A DNA stretch of 6,335 bases from the NCBI GenBank assembly GCA_002315015.1, contig DCEX01000013.1:86286-92620 (forward strand), written 5' to 3'. The stretch's first letter is position 1. The number at the start of each line of letters is the position of its first letter. This DNA is from Faecalibacterium sp. UBA1819 (GTDB taxonomy: Bacteria > Bacillota > Clostridia > Oscillospirales > Ruminococcaceae). The translations under genes and the position numbers were made by a program. The notes below the pieces were generated by a model. It made no database searches and was not told the DNA's origin. It worked only from the letters and a program-made list of their open reading frames with translations. This document shows, piece by piece, positions 1 through 5,033 of the stretch.

Positions 1-24
1 GCGGCAGTTTTTCGACAGTCTCTA

Positions 25-52
25 CCGCCTGCATTTTGCAGGCGGTTTTTTT
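25..52 (+). terminator. Rho-independent terminator of a gene left of the window
   Basis: A perfect 8-bp GC-rich stem (CCGCCTGC at 25-32 with GCAGGCGG at 38-45) closes a 5-nt loop and is followed by seven T residues (46-52). The T run is only on the + side, so it ends a + strand transcript entering from the left. It also suggests that nagB is transcribed separately from whatever lies upstream. Confidence 0.88.
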
Positions 53-151
53 GCCGTTTTCACTTTGCACAGGCGGCTGACAAAAAGCATTGTTTTTGGA
101 CAAAACTGCAAAAAAAATCAATCTTTCGCACAAGAACCCAAGCAAAAAAGG

Positions 152-160
152 TGCTATGAT
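152..160 (+). promoter_or_regulatory. Candidate extended -10 promoter for nagB
   Basis: TGCTATGAT is an extended -10 element (TG, one base, then TATGAT at 155-160). No good -35 box is found 16-18 bp upstream; the nearest TTCGCA is about 24 bp away. Transcription from here would give a leader of roughly 80 nt before the nagB start. The rest of 61-248 is A-rich intergenic DNA. I saw no clear NagR-type or catabolite operator in it. Confidence 0.4.
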
Positions 161-232
161 TAGGGTAAGAAGTTTAACGGGCGGCACACTCACCAAGTTC
201 CCCTTTCGTGAAGGCCGCCATGCGTTATCAAC

Positions 233-239
233 AAAGGAG
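233..239 (+). promoter_or_regulatory. Ribosome binding site fixing the nagB start
   Basis: AAAGGAG lies 9 nt before the ATG at 249. It decides the start: the reading frame is open back to an ATG at 90, but that ATG has no Shine-Dalgarno sequence, lies upstream of the likely promoter, and would add 53 residues unlike any NagB N-terminus. Confidence 0.85.
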
Positions 240-248
240 TTTTGTGTT

Positions 249-986
249 ATGAAGGTTATTGTTACTGCCAGCTACGACGAAACTTGCCGTGTCATTGCCG
301 AAATGATTGCCGGCCTTGTCAATGAAAAACCCGACTGCAAACTGGGCCTTGCCACAGGCGGCACGCCGGTTCCCATCTACAAAAAGCTGATTGAGATGAA
401 TCAGGCCGGTAAGGTCGATTTCTCCAAAGTGCGCACTGTCAACTTAGACGAGTACTGCGGCATCCCCGGCACTCATGACCAAAGCTACCGCTATTTCATG
501 AACACCAATTTGTTTGACCACATCAACATTGATAAAGCCAACACCTTCGTGGCAAACGGCATGGGCGATTTTGAAGCCAATGCCCGTGAGCTGGAAGAAA
601 AAGTGCGTGAGGGCGGCGTGGCTGACCTTCAGCTGTTAGGCATCGGCAACAACGGTCACATTGCCTTTAACGAGGCCAGCGACCACCTCATTTCCGTTGC
701 TCATATCGAACACCTCACCGAGAGCACCATTGACGCCAATGCTCGCTTCTTCGAGAAACGCGAAGACGTACCTACCATGGCAATCACCATGGGCATGGGC
801 GATATCATGGCAGCTAAAAAAGTTGTTTTGGCTGCAACCGGCCTGGCAAAAGTTCCTGCCATCAAGGGTCTGATCATGGATGATGTTATCACCACTCAGA
901 ACCCCTCTACCATGCTGAAAATGCACAGCGATGCAGTCGTTGTCATTGACAAAGAGCTGGCAGACGCTGTGGGCTATCAGGGCTAA
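249..986 (+). CDS. nagB: Glucosamine-6-phosphate deaminase (NagB)
   Basis: This cytoplasmic enzyme converts glucosamine 6-phosphate to fructose 6-phosphate and ammonia, feeding amino sugars from cell wall or host glycans into glycolysis. The 245-residue product begins MKVIVTASYDE. It carries the sugar-phosphate loop TGGTP (36-40), the LDEY motif with the proton-relay Asp67, and GIGNNGHIAFNE (131-142) with the active-site His137 and Glu142. The position of E. coli Asp141 is Asn135, as I recall for Bacillus-type NagB. The length matches the short Gram-positive NagB rather than the 266-residue allosteric E. coli enzyme, so allosteric control by GlcNAc-6-P is unlikely (inference). The ATG at 249 is chosen from the ribosome binding site and the family N-terminus. 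No nagA or transporter gene is adjacent; the gene stands alone between two terminators. Confidence 0.95.
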   Translation: MKVIVTASYDETCRVIAEMIAGLVNEKPDCKLGLATGGTPVPIYKKLIEMNQAGKVDFSKVRTVNLDEYCGIPGTHDQSYRYFMNTNLFDHINIDKANTFVANGMGDFEANARELEEKVREGGVADLQLLGIGNNGHIAFNEASDHLISVAHIEHLTESTIDANARFFEKREDVPTMAITMGMGDIMAAKKVVLAATGLAKVPAIKGLIMDDVITTQNPSTMLKMHSDAVVVIDKELADAVGYQG

Positions 987-1005
987 GCCGATATCATAAA
1001 ACAGT

Positions 1006-1052
1006 AAAATGCTCCCTTCCTTCACGACAATGTGAAAGAAGGGAGCATTTTT
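1006..1052. terminator. Bidirectional terminator between nagB and bioY
   Basis: A 14-bp stem (1006-1019 with 1038-1051) has one C/A mismatch and a further 5 bp (TTCAC/GTGAA) around the 6-nt loop GACAAT. AAAA on the left and TTTTT on the right give a U-tract on both strands, so one hairpin can end both the nagB transcript (+) and the birA-bioY transcript (-). Confidence 0.9.
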
Positions 1053-1060
1053 GTTTGATG

Positions 1061-1588
1061 TCATGATACATTTTGCAGCACACGGCGTTTGAGGGTTTGC
1101 GCCAGCCAAGCGGCAGCAATGCCTTTTGCCACATCTGCCGGAATAAACGGCAGGACACACATGGCCAAAGCAGCGGACAGCGCCGTCCCCGTTGCACAGA
1201 TAAACCAAACCGTTCCCAGCGTATAGCAAAGCACTAACCCGAGCGCCATGCCCGCCAAGCGCATCGGCACAGGACGCTCGGCAACGAGAGCCGTACAGCC
1301 CGCTAAAAGAAGGTAGCCCGCCACATAGCCGCCTGTGGGCGACAGCACCGCCCCAAGGCCTCCTTGCAGCCCGGCCATCACCGGCAGGCCAATCGCCGCC
1401 ATCAGCCAATAGGTCGCCATAGAAAGCACCGCCATGCCCGGCGAAAGAAGCATTCCGGCTAAAAAAGCGCCAAAAACAGCTAAATTGAAGGGAACCGGCC
1501 CAATGGGAATCACAATTTGTGCCAAAACAGCGGTACAGGCTGCCAGCAGCCCAGCCATGCAAAACTCTTTTGTCCTCGTTTTCTTCAT
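1061..1588 (-). CDS. bioY: Biotin transporter BioY, ECF S component
   Basis: BioY is the membrane-embedded substrate-binding subunit of an energy-coupling-factor (ECF) biotin importer. The 175-residue protein is strongly hydrophobic, with about six membrane segments (roughly 8-29, 33-51, 53-72, 82-103, 109-131, 136-163). It carries the BioY signature LPVMAGLQGGLGAVLSPTGGY (residues 68-88, allowing for the 20-residue limit: LPVMAG then GGLGAVLSPTGGY). FIPADVAKG near the C-terminus holds the family's conserved Asp152 and Lys155, of the kind that contact biotin in solved BioY structures. No bioM/bioN (ATPase and T protein) lies beside it, so it probably uses the shared EcfA/EcfA'/EcfT module encoded elsewhere (inference). 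Its ATG overlaps the birA stop codon (ATGA, 1585-1588), which implies translational coupling. A Shine-Dalgarno AGAGGTGA lies 10-11 nt upstream, inside birA. Confidence 0.94.
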   Translation of the reverse strand: MKKTRTKEFCMAGLLAACTAVLAQIVIPIGPVPFNLAVFGAFLAGMLLSPGMAVLSMATYWLMAAIGLPVMAGLQGGLGAVLSPTGGYVAGYLLLAGCTALVAERPVPMRLAGMALGLVLCYTLGTVWFICATGTALSAALAMCVLPFIPADVAKGIAAAWLAQTLKRRVLQNVS

Positions 1589-2547
1589 AAACGAACGCTC
1601 ACCTCTTCAAAACTTAATCTTTCTTGCCCCTGCGGGGTTTCCACCAGCAGACGGGCATCGTCCAAAATACGCAGCGCTTTTGCGGGAGTACGCTTTCCGC
1701 TGCGCTCAAGCCAAATTTCTCTGCCCGGCAAAAAGTTGCGGGCGCGGTATTCCTCCAGCCATGCCGGATCGTTCATCCATGTGCTTATGCCGGAAATTTC
1801 ATCGGCAAGGCAAGCGGTCAGCTCGCTCATCCGCTGCGGCTGCGGCTGTGTTAAAATCGCGCCTGCAATCTCCCTTAGCTCCTCCGGGAAGCCCTGCGGC
1901 GGTGGGGCGACATTCAGCCCTACCCCGACAATCGCATACTCCAAGCCGCCGCCCTCTAAGTCAACGGCAGCCTGTGTTAAAATGCCGCCGCACTTTTTGT
2001 ATTCAGCGTTATACAAATCATTCACCCATTTTACCAAAAGGTGCGTGTCATAAACCGTTTGCACCGCCCGGCACACGGCCACCGCCGCCGCAGCGGTAAG
2101 CAGCGCCGCGCTTTCCATGCCGGGTAAACCGCGCAAAATAACCGAAAGATACAGCCCTCCTTCGGGCGAAAAAAAGCTGCGTCCCCGCCGCCCCATGCCT
2201 GCTGTTTGATGATGGGCAAATACTGCCGTACCATGCGAAGCACCGCTTTGCGCCATCTCCTTCGCGGCAGCGTTGGTCGAATCAATGGCATCATATTCTT
2301 TGACGGGCGCCTCGACCCGCCGCAGCCGCTGTACATTGGCGGCACAGTAAGTGGGCTGTTTTGCACACAACCGATAGCCGCGGTTGGGAGCCGCTTCAAT
2401 TTGGCAGCCTTCTTCTTTTAAGCGTGCAATCGCTTTCCAAACCGCAGTGCGTGAAACTCCCAGCTGCTGTGCGAGCTGCTGGCCTGAAACGCCCTGCTGC
2501 CCTGCCTGCTCCAGCAAGGACAAAATTTCTTCTTTCGTCGATGCCAT
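1585..2547 (-). CDS. birA: Bifunctional biotin-protein ligase / biotin operon repressor
   Basis: BirA makes biotinyl-5'-AMP and attaches biotin to acceptor proteins such as the biotin carboxyl carrier protein. Holo-BirA with bound biotinyl-AMP dimerises and binds biotin operators. The 320-residue protein has an N-terminal winged helix-turn-helix (about 5-60, with SGQQLAQQLGVSRTAVWKAI as the recognition region). Next is the catalytic domain, with the adenylate loop TAGMGRRGR (115-123), KWVNDLY (173-179), the KKCGGIL segment with the catalytic Lys (184-190) and VGVGLNV (207-213). A small C-terminal domain (about 275-320) follows. The frame is open to 2610, but the start is placed at 2547 because AAAGGGGA lies 7 nt before it, and an upstream ATG at 2610 would sit inside the promoter. 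It overlaps bioY by 4 nt. The full domain set, length and operator upstream all point to an active repressor. Confidence 0.95.
   Translation of the reverse strand: MASTKEEILSLLEQAGQQGVSGQQLAQQLGVSRTAVWKAIARLKEEGCQIEAAPNRGYRLCAKQPTYCAANVQRLRRVEAPVKEYDAIDSTNAAAKEMAQSGASHGTAVFAHHQTAGMGRRGRSFFSPEGGLYLSVILRGLPGMESAALLTAAAAVAVCRAVQTVYDTHLLVKWVNDLYNAEYKKCGGILTQAAVDLEGGGLEYAIVGVGLNVAPPPQGFPEELREIAGAILTQPQPQRMSELTACLADEISGISTWMNDPAWLEEYRARNFLPGREIWLERSGKRTPAKALRILDDARLLVETPQGQERLSFEEVSVRL
1599..1607 (-). promoter_or_regulatory. Ribosome binding site for bioY inside the birA 3' end
   Basis: Read on the minus strand this is AAGAGGTGA, about 10-11 nt before the bioY ATG and within the last codons of birA. 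It permits independent initiation on bioY in addition to coupling through the ATGA overlap. Confidence 0.65.
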
Positions 2548-2553
2548 TCCCAT

Positions 2554-2561
2554 TCCCCTTT
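2554..2561 (-). promoter_or_regulatory. Ribosome binding site fixing the birA start
   Basis: On the minus strand AAAGGGGA is followed after 6-7 nt by the ATG at 2547. Another in-frame ATG at 2553 touches the Shine-Dalgarno sequence and is too close to be used. The resulting N-terminus, MASTKEEIL, enters the winged helix directly, as is usual for BirA. Confidence 0.75.
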
Positions 2562-2580
2562 CAGCCAATATCGCTGCATC

Positions 2581-2610
2581 ATTGTAACAAAAAAAACGCC
2601 CAATTGTCAA
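2581..2610 (-). promoter_or_regulatory. Sigma-A-type promoter of birA-bioY
   Basis: On the minus strand, a perfect -35 TTGACA (2605-2610) and a -10 TACAAT (2581-2586) are separated by 18 bp. Transcription would begin near 2574, leaving a short leader of about 27 nt before birA. The -35 box lies inside the left half of the BirA-type operator, so bound repressor should exclude RNA polymerase. Confidence 0.82.
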
Positions 2611-2635
2611 CTACACAAAGAGTAATGGTTAACAA
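2604..2635. promoter_or_regulatory. BirA (biotin) operator overlapping the birA promoter
   Basis: TTGTCAAC (2604-2611), 16 bp, then GTTAACAA (2628-2635) forms an interrupted dyad. The arms extend outward to AATTGTCAAC and GTTAACAATT with a single mismatch in 10 bp. This fits the known BirA operator form in Firmicutes, TTGTTAAC, about 15-16 bp, GTTAACAA. The left half-site covers the -35 box of birA-bioY, predicting autorepression at high biotin. It lies about 43 bp before the -10 of the divergent lipoprotein gene. Confidence 0.85.
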
Positions 2636-2656
2636 TTAAAATTTTGATGCTTCAAT

Positions 2657-2671
2657 AAAACTTCAAGTTTT
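2657..2671. repeat. Perfect 7-1-7 palindrome and CTTCAA direct repeat
   Basis: AAAACTT-C-AAGTTTT is a perfect inverted repeat. Its CTTCAA (2661-2666) also repeats an upstream CTTCAA (2650-2655) at an 11-bp period (6 bp, 5-bp spacer, 6 bp). It sits at the expected -35 region of the + strand gene at 2716 and could be an operator or an activator site. The protein that binds it cannot be read from the window. Confidence 0.4.
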
Positions 2672-2677
2672 GTGTTG

Positions 2678-2683
2678 TATGAT
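2678..2683 (+). promoter_or_regulatory. Candidate -10 box for the esterase-like lipoprotein gene
   Basis: TATGAT lies 38 bp before the GTG start at 2716. There is no acceptable -35 hexamer 16-18 bp upstream; that space is occupied by the CTTCAA repeats and the palindrome. A weak -35 with a repeat over it suggests activator dependence, but this is inference. Confidence 0.4.
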
Positions 2684-2700
2684 ACAGCTATTAACAAAAC

Positions 2701-2706
2701 AGGAGG
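2701..2706 (+). promoter_or_regulatory. Consensus ribosome binding site with GTG start
   Basis: AGGAGG lies 9 nt before a GTG codon at 2716, which opens directly into a Lys-rich signal peptide (MKYCKK). The consensus site and the signal peptide decide this non-ATG start. Confidence 0.85.
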
Positions 2707-2715
2707 TTTCCATTC

Positions 2716-3918
2716 GTGAAGTATTGCAAAAAAGTGATTGCGCTCTTTCTTGCCTGCTGTCTGTGTGCATGTTCGGCACAAAGTGCACCCACCAGCACAA
2801 GCGAAGCAGCAAGTGCGTCACCCACCAGCGCTTCCCAAAGTGTCGACGTGGCTGACCCCGAACAAAAAGCCTATATTGAAGAAACATTAAACGTTGCCAA
2901 CAACCCCGACCAGGAGTGGACTTATAATGCAGACGCACAGGCGTGGATCTTGTCGATTGTGTCCGCAGTCGCTTTTCCTGAACTGCCCGACCAGCAAGGC
3001 GTATCGGTATGCGTTCCTGCCGCGTATGTGCTCGGTATTGACACCGACGGCGACGGCCAAGAGGATGTTACGTCAACCAGCGACACACAAACCGCAAAAG
3101 GTTCTCTCGTGATTGATGCAGCAGCCCAAGTAACAAGCAGTCACGGCCAAGTGTACACCGCTGCCACCGCTCCCGTTCTTTTAAATACAGGCGCAGCAGG
3201 TTACGGCTCCAGCAAAAATACGCTGGCAGCAACCACCTATGCTTCAGAGGGATACATCAACGTGTCTTGCGGAAACCGCGGCAAGCAGGACACGGCAGCG
3301 GATGAGGACGGCAATTCTTACTACACCGGTGACGCTCCCTCTTGCTTGGTAGACCAAAAAAATGCCGCCCGTTTCGTAAAATATAACATTCTTCTTGGGA
3401 ATTTACCGGGAAGTGTGGATTATTTTGTTTCCACGGGCGGCTCTGGGGGCGGAGCCCATGCCGTCATGTTTGCAGCCACCTCGAATCACTCCGATTTCTA
3501 TGACTATGAAATTGCAGCCGGTGCCGTAGGCGTTTATTTGCTGAAGGACGGCGGTTACACAACAACCGTCAGTATCGACGGCACTGACTACGAAATTTCC
3601 GACGGCGCTTGGGGATGTATGGCATACAGCGCCATCACCTCGCTTTATGAAGCCGATATGGCAATGACTTTTGAGTATACCCTGGACACCACTTATGAGT
3701 TTGGTACGTCATTCCAAAAACAGTTGGCGGAATATTTGTCCGAGGCGTATATGGAATATATGAACCAGCAAAATCTGAGCGCAGCAGAAAACGCCATTGG
3801 GTTTGATTTGAACAGCGACGGAGATTTGGAGGATACCATCGCTTTGACCATCGAATACGACCCGCAGACGCACCCGGAAACCAATGGCTATTACGGCACT
3901 TATTTAGATTTGTATTGA
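2716..3918 (+). CDS. N-terminal part of a lipoprotein alpha/beta-hydrolase (tannase/feruloyl-esterase-like), ended by in-frame TGA
   Basis: A 400-residue product ends at TGA 3916-3918. Residues 1-19 are a lipoprotein signal peptide: KYCKK, a hydrophobic core, then lipobox LCAC with Cys19 as the likely lipidated residue. A Ser/Thr/Ala-rich spacer (20-45) follows. The body resembles secreted alpha/beta-hydrolases of the tannase/feruloyl-esterase type. STGGSGGGAHAV (239-250) is a nucleophile elbow of the GxSxG kind with Ser243. Two Asp-rich loops (IDTDGDGQED at 108-117, DLNSDGDLED at 364-373) look like metal-binding loops. Probable role: an ester-cleaving surface enzyme acting on plant phenolic esters; family assignment is from motif memory and the substrate is unknown. 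The same frame continues after the TGA with the remaining half of the fold, so this product lacks the catalytic Asp/His and is probably inactive alone. The start is GTG with a strong ribosome binding site. Confidence 0.75.
   Translation: MKYCKKVIALFLACCLCACSAQSAPTSTSEAASASPTSASQSVDVADPEQKAYIEETLNVANNPDQEWTYNADAQAWILSIVSAVAFPELPDQQGVSVCVPAAYVLGIDTDGDGQEDVTSTSDTQTAKGSLVIDAAAQVTSSHGQVYTAATAPVLLNTGAAGYGSSKNTLAATTYASEGYINVSCGNRGKQDTAADEDGNSYYTGDAPSCLVDQKNAARFVKYNILLGNLPGSVDYFVSTGGSGGGAHAVMFAATSNHSDFYDYEIAAGAVGVYLLKDGGYTTTVSIDGTDYEISDGAWGCMAYSAITSLYEADMAMTFEYTLDTTYEFGTSFQKQLAEYLSEAYMEYMNQQNLSAAENAIGFDLNSDGDLEDTIALTIEYDPQTHPETNGYYGTYLDLY
3916..3918 (+). other. In-frame TGA splitting the hydrolase gene
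   Basis: TGA separates two long open stretches in the same frame (400 codons before, 350 after) with no gap or frameshift. The next codon is ATG. UGA is a true stop elsewhere here, since birA and bioY both end in TGA at their family-typical C-termini, so general recoding is excluded. The base after TGA is A, the context most prone to natural readthrough in bacteria. One base change (for example TTA or TGG) would restore a 751-residue protein. Confidence 0.9.
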
Positions 3919-4971
3919 ATGGAATTTCAATCCAACCTGCAATCGTACTTAGACCAGCTGGACTACGCCGAAGATTGGACGTGGTTTGACGCTGAAGGCA
4001 ACGCGCTAAGCGATGAAGAAGCGGCGGCTATGACGACGGCCGACAAAGCCGCAGCGTTTGTGGAAGGACGCTATGCCAAGAGCAGCACGAAAGGCATGGG
4101 CGGAATGCGCGGCGGAATGGGTGGAATGAATGGTACACCGCCCGACGGTGCATTGCCCAAGGGGGAACTTCCCGACGGTGAGCTGCCGCAAAGAGGAAAC
4201 GGTAACCGCGGCTTTGCCAATGAAGGCGTGGCCGAAAACAGTGCGGGTGACACCATGGATGTCGGCACCCCCGACGCCGGCACTACCCAAGCAAATGGCA
4301 GCAGCGTGGATTCCGCTTACTATACTTCATACGAAGAAATGGTGCAGGCTTACGCCGCCGACCTTGCTGAAATCGAAGCCGGAGATACTTACGGAAATAA
4401 TATTGTCGATTTATACAATCCGTTGAATTATATTGATGCAGAAGGCATAGAAAATCCCACTTGGGTTCGTATTTTAATGGGTGCTGCGGAGGGAGATATG
4501 TCCCTTTTCTCCTCATTAAACCTTCAAATTGCCATGCTGAACGCAGGCATTGATGCCAATATTGAATGGCAGTGGGACGGCGGGCATGTTCCGTCTGAAA
4601 TCTTCAGCGAATCATTCACGCTTTATGTCGACCAGATGTATGGTGAATATGTCAGCAGCCAAACGATTAAAGCCCCTGCCGCCCAAGTTCAAACAACAAA
4701 CAGAACCGACGAACAGCCCAACGGCACAGACATCAGCAGCTGGGTCAATACGTCGGACTTAGACGCGGTGTCGTTTACCCTTGCAGATGCCGCCGCATAC
4801 CGTACCAAGGGCGCCAGCAAAGCAATTCCTGGTTTTGACGTAATCGACTATGGGCAGGAGGACTATGTGTTTGGCAGCACCGAGCAGGATGCACGTCATT
4901 GGAATAGCATACTGCTTGGTATTTTCCAAACGCATGCCGACGTACTGGCGCCGCTGTTCAACGCGGGATAA
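3919..4971 (+). CDS. C-terminal part of the same alpha/beta-hydrolase, after the in-frame TGA
   Basis: These 350 codons continue the upstream frame with no intergenic base. They have no signal peptide, and no Shine-Dalgarno is visible before the ATG at 3919. Independent translation is therefore doubtful except by termination-reinitiation on TGA-ATG or by readthrough. Residues 59-90 are a Gly/Met-rich then PxGxLP-like low-complexity stretch, probably an exposed linker or loop. After it comes hydrolase sequence: NPTWVRILMGAAEGDMS (179-195) with candidate catalytic Asp193, and EWQWDGGHVPSE (216-227) with candidate His223. This spacing resembles the Asp/His pair of bacterial tannases. The conserved-looking end GQEDYVFGSTEQDARHW is close to the C-terminus. 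Alone it lacks the nucleophile Ser and an export signal. It is best read as part of a 751-residue gene that is either recently broken or read through; no other damage is seen. Confidence 0.65.
   Translation: MEFQSNLQSYLDQLDYAEDWTWFDAEGNALSDEEAAAMTTADKAAAFVEGRYAKSSTKGMGGMRGGMGGMNGTPPDGALPKGELPDGELPQRGNGNRGFANEGVAENSAGDTMDVGTPDAGTTQANGSSVDSAYYTSYEEMVQAYAADLAEIEAGDTYGNNIVDLYNPLNYIDAEGIENPTWVRILMGAAEGDMSLFSSLNLQIAMLNAGIDANIEWQWDGGHVPSEIFSESFTLYVDQMYGEYVSSQTIKAPAAQVQTTNRTDEQPNGTDISSWVNTSDLDAVSFTLADAAAYRTKGASKAIPGFDVIDYGQEDYVFGSTEQDARHWNSILLGIFQTHADVLAPLFNAG
4093..4188 (+). repeat. Low-complexity coding repeats (Gly/Met-rich, then Pro/Asp/Gly/Leu)
   Basis: The DNA encodes GMGGMRGGMGGMNG followed by PPDGALPKGELPDGELP, short imperfect repeats within the C-terminal half of the hydrolase gene. 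They interrupt the catalytic-fold sequence and likely form a flexible loop. Such codon repeats are prone to slippage, but the frame is intact here. Confidence 0.7.
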
Positions 4972-4990
4972 CCCGCTTTCTCACAAGTAA

Positions 4991-5030
4991 AAAAGCCGCC
5001 GAACCTTATTTCTAAGGTTCAGCGGCTTTT
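4991..5030. terminator. Bidirectional terminator between the convergent hydrolase and DUF362 genes
   Basis: AAAAGCCGC (4991-4999) pairs with GCGGCTTTT (5022-5030). After one C/A mismatch, GAACCTTA (5001-5008) pairs with TAAGGTTC (5013-5020) around a TTTC loop. The A-run and T-run flanks give a U-tract in both directions, serving the + strand hydrolase and the minus-strand ferredoxin gene. Confidence 0.92.
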
Positions 5031-5033
5031 CAA

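Noticed and set aside
90..248. 53-residue N-terminal extension of nagB from an ATG at 90
   Set aside because: It has no ribosome binding site, starts before the likely promoter and is unlike NagB; AAAGGAG at 233-239 marks the ATG at 249.
249..986. Asn135 in NagB as a lost catalytic Asp
   Set aside because: Asn at this position (GNNGH) is, to my knowledge, normal in Gram-positive-type NagB, and the other active-site residues are present.
636..1562. A 308-codon minus-strand open frame across bioY and the nagB 3' end
   Set aside because: It runs through the bidirectional terminator and overlaps two clearly assigned genes in other frames, and its translation shows no family motif.
3916..3962. 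Selenocysteine insertion at the in-frame TGA
   Set aside because: The only downstream hairpin is weak and bulged (TCCA/TGGA with CTG/CAG, 3931-3962), lacks a GGUC-like apical loop, and the stop is not near any visible catalytic or redox motif.
4963..4976. Hairpin GCGGG-ATAA-CCCGC over the hydrolase stop codon as a terminator
   Set aside because: The stem is only 5 bp and is followed by TTTC; the long hairpin at 4991-5030 is the credible terminator.
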